Source of the DNA: an uncultured Schlesneria sp. | GTDB taxonomy: Bacteria; Planctomycetota; Planctomycetia; Planctomycetales; Planctomycetaceae | Assembly: GCA_903871875.1 (NCBI GenBank) | Contig: CAIQIR010000103.1 | Span: 1 to 41,855, forward strand | Direction of reading: 5' to 3' | DNA length: 41,855 nucleotides | Shown here: positions 35,723 to 41,855 of the stretch, piece by piece | Numbering within the stretch: the first letter of the stretch is position 1 | Layout of the letters: each line of letters starts with the position of its first letter | Program-made: the position numbers and the translations under genes | Notes under the pieces: model-generated | What the model was told of the DNA's origin: nothing | What the model saw: only the letters and a program-made list of their open reading frames with translations | Database searches by the model: none

Positions 35723-37564
35723 TTACTCCTGGTCAGCGTCTTCGTCATCAGCCACGGCTTCGCCCGTATCGACGATTGGCTTGCCCATCACTTTGGAAAT
35801 CTCGGCGATTAAGAGTTCCCGACGGGCTTCGATGAAACCGGGATAGTCGTCTTTGCGAAGAAAAGTGGGATCAATGTGGTGCGTCTTCAGAATGGCATCC
35901 ATCCCCGCATTATCCAGTTCGACGCTCTTGTGGTTTTGCAACTGCTGCAGATATTCGCTGGGAGCCTTGCCGCCGATCATCCGGTTCGACTTGTACGAGA
36001 TCGGAGTCTTGTTGAGGATCGAGTTGAATCGCTTGGCTTCGACGCCGTTCTTAATGCACCAGTCTTGCGGAAACACATGGTGAATGTCGAGCTTGCACTC
36101 TTCCCAATCCGTCTCGTCGAGTTCACGGATTGTGCTCTTCCAGAAGAAGTCTTTCGCACCGTTACGCTGAATCAGGACATTAATCCCCTTGTACGCGGCA
36201 CTGTTCCGTGACCGCAGAGTATCGAGCCGCTTCGGCTGGAAGTTTGCGTCTCGCACGGTAGCCGGTTCATTTGACCCGCCATCAACCCACTCCATGACTT
36301 CCTGCAAGTCGTTGGCCATCCGCGTTTCGACGGCACCGCCATAGAGCTCGCCGAGAACACCGCTCCAAAACCAACGGCAAACGCGGTCGTAGACTTTCTG
36401 CTCAAGCCAGCGGTCTCCGAGGAGCGCGAGAATAGACGCAAGCGGCACGAGCTGTGTGCGATATGGTAAGTCGTGTTTGGAGAAGAAGGATTCTTTGCGC
36501 AGAAACTTCGCAGCTTTCCAGAAGCCTTCGGCAAGAGAATCCTTCAAATCCTGGTACGCGGATAGAGGCAACCCCAGCACCGATTCTCGCTTCGCGCTGA
36601 CGCCGGTAATGTGCTTGCCAGTCTTACCTGCGGCAATGTCATCTTTCCGTCGCTGGTATGTGTGCAACAGCGACAAGCCTTGAAAGAAATCGGTCGGCTG
36701 AATCTCGGCCAGCATCCGCTGGCGACCAATCCAATGACTAATGCCTTCAATCTTGTCTTTCTTGCTTCCGAACCACTCATCGCGCAGATTGACGCCATCG
36801 GCTGCGTAAGTCGCCGTGATGAGCTCGAAAACAGATAGGGGCACGCCACCAGTGTTGACCTTCTCAAACACGAGGCAGACGGCTTCCTTCTTGTTATCTT
36901 TTTTTAGCTCGATGACTGGGATGTCGTAGTTGCGAAATTCATTCAGAACTGTCATGCGAAACTGCATGTATCTCGCAAATTTGTTCGCATCGTATGCGTT
37001 CAGACCATATTCCCATCGGTCGGAATTGAGGATCTGATCGCACGGGAAGTAAAAGTTTTCGTATTCCTTTTCTGACGTACGGAGATCGAGGGTGATGTCT
37101 CGTCCAAAATTCTTTCGCTGTGTCCTGTCGGCATCGACACCAACAATAGCATCCTCAATGTGCCCGGGACCGTCCAACGCGCGTTCGATGTTGACGTAGT
37201 AGTATCGCTCCAGCGGTCGTTTCTTTTCGTCGCGAGTCTTGACCGGCTGGTTCAGTATTAACACCTGCGTTAGCGATGTCAGTCGCTGTTGTCCATCCAG
37301 GATGAGCTTTTCCGCTTTCGTCGGAGAGCAAGCGGCCGGGTCAAGTCCCTCAACAGGACGCACTTTAAATTTCGCCTCGCCACCGGTTTCCAAGAGCATT
37401 ACCGCGCCAACCGGAAATGCGCGGGCGATGCTTACTAGAAGCGACCGGATATGCTCGTCGTCCCAGACCCAACCTCGCTGGAAATCGGGCAGCTGGATTT
37501 TGCCAGCTTCGACACCTCGGAGAAGGTCGGCTAGCCGCGTTTTGGTCGAGTCGAAGGTAGACAT
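35723..37564 (-). CDS. DUF262-HNH protein (GmrSD/SspE-like)
   Basis: A 613-residue protein with an N-terminal DUF262 domain: QLPDFQRGWVWDDEHIRSLL (residues 24-43) and LILD90-G-Q-Q-R94-LTSL, the ParB/sulfiredoxin-fold motif used for nucleotide binding in GmrS and SspE. VFEKVNTGGVPLSVFELITATY is also typical. The C-terminal part has an HNH/DUF1524-like nuclease signature, with H495-H496 in LDIHHVFPQDWC and NSILNKTPISYKSN, then IGGKAPSEYL. Relatives are modification-dependent (type IV) restriction enzymes or phosphorothioate-sensing effectors. Restriction of invading DNA is thus likely; the modification sensed is unknown. It lies between the protease gene (64-base gap) and the AddB-like gene in one minus-strand operon. 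Confidence 0.88.
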   Translation of the reverse strand: MSTFDSTKTRLADLLRGVEAGKIQLPDFQRGWVWDDEHIRSLLVSIARAFPVGAVMLLETGGEAKFKVRPVEGLDPAACSPTKAEKLILDGQQRLTSLTQVLILNQPVKTRDEKKRPLERYYYVNIERALDGPGHIEDAIVGVDADRTQRKNFGRDITLDLRTSEKEYENFYFPCDQILNSDRWEYGLNAYDANKFARYMQFRMTVLNEFRNYDIPVIELKKDNKKEAVCLVFEKVNTGGVPLSVFELITATYAADGVNLRDEWFGSKKDKIEGISHWIGRQRMLAEIQPTDFFQGLSLLHTYQRRKDDIAAGKTGKHITGVSAKRESVLGLPLSAYQDLKDSLAEGFWKAAKFLRKESFFSKHDLPYRTQLVPLASILALLGDRWLEQKVYDRVCRWFWSGVLGELYGGAVETRMANDLQEVMEWVDGGSNEPATVRDANFQPKRLDTLRSRNSAAYKGINVLIQRNGAKDFFWKSTIRELDETDWEECKLDIHHVFPQDWCIKNGVEAKRFNSILNKTPISYKSNRMIGGKAPSEYLQQLQNHKSVELDNAGMDAILKTHHIDPTFLRKDDYPGFIEARRELLIAEISKVMGKPIVDTGEAVADDEDADQE

Positions 37565-37628
37565 GGTGGCTGAGTTCCAAAGTCAGTGGGCGGGCAAAAA
37601 ACGTTTCACATGAAAGGTGGCTCCATAG

Positions 37629-38636
37629 CTATCCGAACAGACTCGGACCATCCCCGACACCGAGTTTCTTTGCGGGCCGACGGACTGAAACTGGACGGAG
37701 AACTGCCACGACGGTGTTTTCGCCAGTCGCTCCGAGTTGGTTTTCAGCAGTCCAAAGTGGAATCGCCGATACGCGGTACGTTCCCGATGCCTGCCCGAAA
37801 TCGAGGTGACACTGGTCATCGACCGGAAGACCAGTCGACGCGGCGCGATAGATCGCGCCGTCGTTCTCGACGGACTTGTCTTTGGGCAGGAAATACCCTT
37901 CCGTTTTAAAAGATTCGCTCGCGATTGAGTATTCGATCCGCAGCCGGAGTGCATCGCGTAGCTCGTCCTCGGCACTGATTCCAAAAAGGTTTTTCTGGTT
38001 GGCGTTCCCGATTGTCCCCTTCTGCGTCGGCTTCAGTTTCCAGGTGAAGAATACCGCCGCGACGGACTCAGGCGATGTTTCCGCGTAGCGCCGAATCGTC
38101 GCTTCACGTGAGGCGTGATAGATGGAAGCCAAGGTGATGATGCCAGCCGCGTCAGTAACCGCCTTCGCGTCGCGACCGAACCACGGCTGCGGGAACAGCA
38201 GTTCGGCTGCACCGATGTCGCACAGCATTTCGAGAAAATCTTCGACATTGTCGCGGTCTCGATATCGTGCGTCTGTGCGACACCACGCCTTCGTCGTGTA
38301 GTCCGCGAAAAAAGTGTGGCTGATTTCATGTGCAACGCTGAACCGCTGTCGTGTCTCTGGGCGGTCCACATTCACCCGCATTGTCATACCGCCGCTACCG
38401 TCGGGGACGAGTTCCGCGTCTGGACTATGGACCGGGACCTCTTCGCTCCGGTTGATCCCCCGAAGACTCGCAAGGACGTCGACGCTGATTGGAAGTGACG
38501 GTTCACCGAACGACGCGACGTGTAGGCCAATCAAATCTTTCGCCTTCGCACGGATCGCCTCGGGAGCATCACGGCATCCCGTGGAGCGGACGAGCTCGTC
38601 GATGAGAGCCTTTGTTGACCGCGCCGGATGCGTCAT
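37629..38636 (-). CDS. ImmA/IrrE-type zinc metalloprotease
   Basis: A 335-residue protein with the zinc-protease motif H103-E104-I-S-H107 (RFSVAHEISHTFF) and the third-ligand region FLEMLCDIGAAELLFP (about 134-149), diagnostic of ImmA/IrrE. A C-terminal extension of about 150 residues, family unknown, may be a sensor. Such proteases cleave a partner XRE repressor after a DNA-damage or phage cue. The partner is encoded just upstream with an ATGA overlap (38633-38636), so translation is coupled. That overlap and the start MTHPARSTKA fix the start at 38636. The layout matches the HTH repressor/ssDNA-activated protease pairs that control some CBASS operons; cleavage here is an inference. Confidence 0.9.
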   Translation of the reverse strand: MTHPARSTKALIDELVRSTGCRDAPEAIRAKAKDLIGLHVASFGEPSLPISVDVLASLRGINRSEEVPVHSPDAELVPDGSGGMTMRVNVDRPETRQRFSVAHEISHTFFADYTTKAWCRTDARYRDRDNVEDFLEMLCDIGAAELLFPQPWFGRDAKAVTDAAGIITLASIYHASREATIRRYAETSPESVAAVFFTWKLKPTQKGTIGNANQKNLFGISAEDELRDALRLRIEYSIASESFKTEGYFLPKDKSVENDGAIYRAASTGLPVDDQCHLDFGQASGTYRVSAIPLWTAENQLGATGENTVVAVLRPVSVRRPAKKLGVGDGPSLFG

Positions 38637-39073
38637 GTCGGTCGCCTCCGGGCAGTATTCATGAGGGCAAAGTAAAGCTGGTGCCACTCATCAACAGTCT
38701 GTGGTTGTGTACCACGGAACTTCATTGCCGCCAGCTCCTGAAGATCCTGCGGTGTGAGCTGGTCACGCATTCTGTCACGGAACTCGGCCAGGGAAGGCGG
38801 AATTTCAACCGGTCCCTCGGGAGCTTTGACCGTCGCCAAAGCCAGCAATTCAGCGAGGGTCGTTGAAAGGGCTTGTGCAATTCTGAGCAGAACGTCAGCC
38901 GAAGGCTTTTTCGTACCTGCGGTGTCCCGCTCCAATTCCCACAAGTACGTTTTCGAGATCTTGGCCTTACTGGCGACGTCTTCGAGCGATAAGTCCCTGT
39001 CCTCACGAATCTTGCGCAGTCTCGACGCGAGATTGTTTTCTGGCTCATCGGATCGTTTCTCTGTTTCATTCAT
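38633..39073 (-). CDS. XRE-family repressor (HTH_3)
   Basis: A 146-residue protein with an XRE/Cro-type helix-turn-helix at about residues 17-75: LASRLRKIREDRDLSLEDVASKAKISKTYLWELE, then LLRIAQALSTTLAELL. A C-terminal tail of about 70 residues could dimerise or hold the cleavage site for the adjoining ImmA-type protease. It is transcribed away from the TM/MBL/E2 genes, and the 125-base gap holds a 35-base palindrome over their promoter, the expected operator. A possible own promoter on the minus strand (TTGCTT, 16 bases, TAGACT) would start transcription almost at the ATG; no clear ribosome site is seen, so a leaderless transcript is possible but weakly supported. Confidence 0.92.
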   Translation of the reverse strand: MNETEKRSDEPENNLASRLRKIREDRDLSLEDVASKAKISKTYLWELERDTAGTKKPSADVLLRIAQALSTTLAELLALATVKAPEGPVEIPPSLAEFRDRMRDQLTPQDLQELAAMKFRGTQPQTVDEWHQLYFALMNTARRRPT

Positions 39074-39114
39074 AGCCGCCAGTCTATCAAGCCAATCAGC
39101 TAAAGCAAGATTTG

Positions 39115-39149
39115 TCGTTCGTTATTGTTGACTAAACAACGACGAACGA
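39115..39149. promoter_or_regulatory. Palindromic operator in the divergent defence promoter region
   Basis: Outer arms TCGTTCGT (39115-39122) and ACGAACGA (39142-39149) are perfect. Inside them, after two mismatches, TTGTT (39125-39129) pairs with AACAA (39135-39139) around the centre GACTA. The element covers the -35 box and most of the spacer of the plus-strand promoter and sits just upstream of the XRE gene. It is the best candidate for the XRE binding site, repressing the four-TM/MBL/E2 operon and perhaps the XRE operon itself. Confidence 0.65.
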
Positions 39150-39156
39150 TTATGTT
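39128..39156 (+). promoter_or_regulatory. Sigma70-type promoter of the four-TM/MBL/E2 operon
   Basis: TTGACT (39128-39133) and TATGTT (39151-39156) are exactly 17 bases apart, 42 bases before the first start codon. The palindrome at 39115-39149 overlaps it. Confidence 0.6.
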
Positions 39157-39198
39157 CGCTATAGTTATACAGCAAAATCAACCAAACCCGGAAATTCG

Positions 39199-39972
39199 AT
39201 GCGTCTCGTCCCCCAATTCTTCGCTCTCACCGACCGTTACGAACGGAAGGCCCGGCTGCTGCCTGGCTTGCTTGTCGCGGTCGGACCGGCGTTGACAGCC
39301 GGAGCACTGATCCACGAACTCTCAACGTGGTACACGGCGGCGGGGGCGGCGGTCGGGGTCGAGTTTCTGGCAGCAATTGTGTTCGGTCATTACGCCTGCG
39401 CTCGTGGGCGCGCCATTGAAGAATCTCTGTGGGCATCTTGGGGAGGTCCACCGACAACACGATGGTTGCGGCCAACGGACACGGAATGCTCCGAACAGCA
39501 GAAATCAAAGTGGCGCGGCGCGATCAAGCGAGTGACTGGGATGACGATTCCAGCGTCGGTTCCAGAGGGAGCAACGGCGGCGAGCGTTGACCTGACAATT
39601 GCCGACGCGACCCGCCAACTCCGGTACACGCTCCGCAACAAACCCAACGCCACGATTCTCCAGTCCCACAACGAAGAATACGGATTTGCCCGGAATCTGT
39701 ATGCGGTCCGGTTCCTCTGGGTGACGCTCGCCGCCATCTGTGTCGCTTGCTGCTGCGTCGCCTTCTATCTCGAGTTGAAGCCGTATGCCGCCATCGCAGC
39801 ATCGGGAACGGTTCTCGTCGCATCGATTCTCGTCGCGACAGAACTCCCGAAATATGTGCGTCGCTGCGCCGACAGATACGCAGAATCACTGTTCGCCGTC
39901 GCGATGATGCCCGATTTTCCGTCCCCGCTGGATGACCAGAGACAGAAGTCCGAGTCCACCGACCGGACATAA
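39199..39972 (+). CDS. Four-TM membrane protein, candidate effector
   Basis: A 257-residue protein of unrecognised family. Hydrophobic helices at about 20-38 and 44-66, then a soluble loop of about 100 residues, then helices at about 170-190 and 195-213, and a charged C-terminus. A segment NEEYGFARNLYAVRFLW leads into the third helix. As the first gene of an XRE-controlled operon with an MBL-fold and an E2-like protein, it could be a membrane-acting effector like the small TM effectors of CBASS and related systems. That is inference from context only; it might equally be the target of the E2-like protein. CCGGAAA lies just before the ATG at 39199. Confidence 0.7.
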   Translation: MRLVPQFFALTDRYERKARLLPGLLVAVGPALTAGALIHELSTWYTAAGAAVGVEFLAAIVFGHYACARGRAIEESLWASWGGPPTTRWLRPTDTECSEQQKSKWRGAIKRVTGMTIPASVPEGATAASVDLTIADATRQLRYTLRNKPNATILQSHNEEYGFARNLYAVRFLWVTLAAICVACCCVAFYLELKPYAAIAASGTVLVASILVATELPKYVRRCADRYAESLFAVAMMPDFPSPLDDQRQKSESTDRT

Positions 39973-40000
39973 CCCTTTATTTCCTTTTCGGAGCCTCACA

Positions 40001-41134
40001 ATGCCCAAGCTCACCTTTTATCCCCTCGGCAATGCCGATACCTGTCTCATCGATCTCGCGAACGGCAAGAAACTGCTGTTCGACTATTCCGATGAGCGGA
40101 ATCCCGATGACGACGCTGACAAGCGGATCGACCTGCCGAAATTCCTTCGGGACGACCTGAACGCGGTCAAGCGGGACTATTACGATCTGGTCGCCATCAC
40201 TCATTTGGACGACGACCACACTTGCAAGGCCGACGAATTCTTCTATCTCGACAACGCGAAGAATTACCAAGGGGCCGGTCGAATCAAGATCCGCGAACTG
40301 TGGGTGCCAGCGAACGTCATCACGGAAAGCCGGAATAATCTGGAACCCGGTGCTCAGGCTATTCAGGCCGAAGCAAGACACCGTCTGAAGGAGGGCTACG
40401 GCATCCAGGTGTTCTCGCGCCCGCAGAAGCTAAAAAAGTGGCTGGAAGACCGAGGGCTGACGATTGAATCGCGATCCCAATTCATCACTGATGCAGGACA
40501 GGTTGCTCCGGATTTCACTATTGGGATCGATGGGGCAGAATTCTTTGCGCACTCACCGTTCGCGTGGCGGCAGGACGAGAACACGGTCATCGACCGAAAC
40601 GGTGATTCGCTGGTCGTTCAGCTGACGTTACAGGTGGACAGCGTAAAAACCAAGGTCATTCTCGGTGCGGACGTTGATCACACGGCTCTGTCCGACATCG
40701 TCACAATTACGAAGTCCCACAATAATGAGGCTCGACTGGAGGCGGATATCTGGAAACTCCCCCACCATTCCAGCTACCTCACTCTCGGGTCGGATCGTGG
40801 TGATGACGAGACAGAACCAGTCCCCAATGTTGCGTGGTTGTTCGAAGACCAGCTTCAGCGGGGAGGCATCATCGTTTCGACAAGCTGGCCGATTCCGACC
40901 GAAGGAAGTGATGAAGACGAAAACCCTCAGCCCCCACACAGGCAAGCTGCGAACTATTACAAACGGATCGTTGACGAGAAGGATGGCGAATACATCGTGA
41001 CGATGGAATACCCGCGACAAAGCGCGCCTCGACCGCTCGTCATTGAAGTCGATTACCGGAAGGCCAGAGTGAAGAGATCACAGTCGGTCGGTGCTGCCGC
41101 CCTCATTCCCGTTTCCGCACCCCGAGCAGGCTGA
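40001..41134 (+). CDS. ComEC/Rec2-type metallo-beta-lactamase-fold protein
   Basis: A 377-residue soluble protein. The metal motif is T67-H68-L-D70-D-D72-H73, the H-x-D-x-D-H form found in ComEC-like domains rather than classical H-x-H-x-D-H. It is followed by KVILGADVDHTALSD and by LPHHSSYLTLG, the equivalents of the later metal-ligand and K-x-H-H-G-S motifs. A hydrolase acting on nucleic acid or a nucleotide is likely; the substrate is unknown. The start at 40001 is set by CGGAG seven bases upstream, 28 bases after the four-TM gene. The E2-like gene follows after four bases. MBL-fold proteins are known near prokaryotic E2/E1-like genes, so a joint role is likely. Confidence 0.85.
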   Translation: MPKLTFYPLGNADTCLIDLANGKKLLFDYSDERNPDDDADKRIDLPKFLRDDLNAVKRDYYDLVAITHLDDDHTCKADEFFYLDNAKNYQGAGRIKIRELWVPANVITESRNNLEPGAQAIQAEARHRLKEGYGIQVFSRPQKLKKWLEDRGLTIESRSQFITDAGQVAPDFTIGIDGAEFFAHSPFAWRQDENTVIDRNGDSLVVQLTLQVDSVKTKVILGADVDHTALSDIVTITKSHNNEARLEADIWKLPHHSSYLTLGSDRGDDETEPVPNVAWLFEDQLQRGGIIVSTSWPIPTEGSDEDENPQPPHRQAANYYKRIVDEKDGEYIVTMEYPRQSAPRPLVIEVDYRKARVKRSQSVGAAALIPVSAPRAG

Positions 41135-41138
41135 GGCA

Positions 41139-41855
41139 ATGACTCTCGAATATATCGATCTGCCAGGCGACCCAGTTGACGCCGACGCACTTGTGATCCC
41201 TCGTATGCGCGATCTCGTGTCGGCGATAATTGGCGGAAGACTGGATTTTGTGCGGCTGTTGGAATGCCGCAAGAGTATTGGTACGTCCATCGAGATTCTG
41301 GTAATCGAGGTCGATGTCGAGCGACCGCAGGTCGTGGTGAATCCTATTCGAAGGGTCGAACGACTGGCTATTCTGTTGGCGGTGGATGATGAAACGTACC
41401 CGGAAGTGATTGCGATTCGGAAGGATTTTCCGGTCGTTCCGCACTTGAACATTACCGTAGACGAGAACACTCGAAGCCTTTGTCTGTACGACCAGAGTTG
41501 GGACGAAGTGAAGGCGCGATGGACGGCTCCAGGTTTTATCGAACGCGTACGCAGATGGCTGGCTGATACGGCAATCGGCTCGCTCCATCGCGAAGACCAG
41601 CCGCTGGAGCAGGTGCTCGCTGGCTCAGGCTATGCCCTCGTAATCCCGTGGTCAGCGATCAATGCCAATGACGACACTGCGACGCGACTGGACGTGGTAC
41701 TCATTCCCTCGGACGAGCATCGGGGAACATTGATAGCCATCCCGCTGAGTGCAAAAGAGCGACCGAAGAAGCTGCAATTCACCGCGTCCATGTTCTTCGC
41801 AGGCTCACGCCAACACGGTGTCATCCGCCGTGCTCCAAGGACGCTTGAAGACCTG
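41139..41855 (+). CDS. Prokaryotic E2-like (ubiquitin-conjugating fold) protein, N-terminal part
   Basis: At least 239 residues, cut by the window end. I translated it from the ATG at 41139, four bases after the MBL stop, with GAGCAGG eight bases before it. Residues about 45-150 look like an E2 core: strands IEILVIEVDV and RLAILLAV, a PH102-L-N104 box in the place of the HPN motif, then the catalytic-Cys candidate C115 in SLCLYDQSW, followed by WTAPGFIERVRRWLADTAIGSLH. In prokaryotic E2-E1 fusions (for example Cap2 of type II CBASS) the E2 part comes first and a ThiF-like E1 domain follows. Residues 160-239 would then be the linker, and the E1 lies outside. Thioester transfer of a protein tag is the predicted role. 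Confidence 0.72.
   Translation, partial: MTLEYIDLPGDPVDADALVIPRMRDLVSAIIGGRLDFVRLLECRKSIGTSIEILVIEVDVERPQVVVNPIRRVERLAILLAVDDETYPEVIAIRKDFPVVPHLNITVDENTRSLCLYDQSWDEVKARWTAPGFIERVRRWLADTAIGSLHREDQPLEQVLAGSGYALVIPWSAINANDDTATRLDVVLIPSDEHRGTLIAIPLSAKERPKKLQFTASMFFAGSRQHGVIRRAPRTLEDL

Larger units (their letters stand above)
24749..41855. mobile_element. Genomic island inserted at tRNA-Phe (right end outside window)
   Basis: The tRNA 3' end is followed by a tyrosine integrase pointing away from it, then by accessory genes only: regulators, several nucleases, metallo-beta-lactamase-fold proteins, a helicase-nuclease pair and an E2-like protein. Gene families typical of the planctomycete core stop abruptly at the tRNA. 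GC content is mostly similar to the left part except for an AT-rich patch near 29150-29370. No phage structural or conjugation genes are seen, so an integrative defence-type island is the best reading. The attR copy was not found within the window. Confidence 0.65.

Noticed and set aside
39932-40000. N-terminal extension of the ComEC-type MBL protein overlapping the four-TM gene
   Set aside because: The ATG at 40001 has CGGAG at ideal spacing and begins the conserved MBL strand.
39199-41855. Calling the locus a type II CBASS system
   Set aside because: The E2-like protein and the HTH/protease pair fit, but there is no CD-NTase, E1 or JAB domain within the window, and an MBL-fold protein is not a standard CBASS component.
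24749-41855. Second copy of the tRNA-Phe 3' end (attR)
   Set aside because: I looked for the T-arm and acceptor sequence on both strands and did not find it; the boundary must lie outside, or be too degenerate to see by eye.
1-41855. CRISPR array, rRNA genes, insertion sequences or transposases
   Set aside because: No regularly spaced repeats, no rRNA-like stretch and no transposase motif were seen; the only recombinase is the tyrosine integrase.

Overview
The window looks like chromosomal DNA of a planctomycete (phylum Planctomycetota), roughly 55% GC. It holds a DUF1559 protein with a prepilin-like N-terminus and a C-terminal H-x9-DG motif, a DUF1549/DUF1553 c-type cytochrome protein paired with a DUF1501 protein, a PVC-type CxxCH protein, two formylglycine sulfatases, and a giant Ser/Thr kinase next to an ECF sigma factor. 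This combination is characteristic of that phylum. No species can be named from the sequence.

Left part (1-24603), core-like. A minus-strand cassette DUF1559 - lipoprotein - sulfatase (150-3163) is preceded by a good sigma70-type promoter about 460 bases upstream, implying a long leader. A secreted PQQ-type propeller with two EF-hands (3877-5373) converges on a DUF1549/DUF1553 + DUF1501 pair (5561-9651). Then follow a 1576-residue kinase with an extracellular propeller carrying nine Asp-rich repeats, an ECF sigma factor, a PVC-type dehydrogenase/HEAT/cytochrome protein, a second sulfatase, a GlgX-type debranching enzyme and an endonuclease/exonuclease/phosphatase protein. The 910-base gap at 22983-23892 has no convincing gene but has two terminator-like hairpins.

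Right part (24676-41855), genomic island. tRNA-Phe(GAA) is followed at once by a tyrosine integrase preceded by a perfect 28-base palindrome. This is the classical layout of an island inserted at a tRNA 3' end. Cargo: a WYL-less winged-helix regulator divergent from a PD-(D/E)XK-like protein, an RNase J-like metallo-beta-lactamase protein, an AT-rich patch with a doubtful ORF, and then a two-armed defence-like locus.

The two-armed locus (29814-41855) is the most interesting part. An XRE repressor and an ImmA/IrrE metalloprotease (ATGA overlap) sit at its centre. The minus arm continues with a DUF262-HNH (GmrSD/SspE-like) protein, an AddB-like Fe-S nuclease and an AddA-like helicase-nuclease. 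The plus arm encodes a four-TM protein, a ComEC-type metallo-beta-lactamase protein and an E2-like (ubiquitin-conjugating) protein that runs off the window. A 35-base imperfect palindrome overlaps the plus-arm promoter (TTGACT-N17-TATGTT) in the shared 125-base gap. I infer that one protease-relieved repressor switch controls both a DNA-degrading arm and a membrane/ubiquitin-like arm. It resembles HTH/metalloprotease-controlled CBASS loci, but no CD-NTase, E1 or JAB domain is visible before the window ends.
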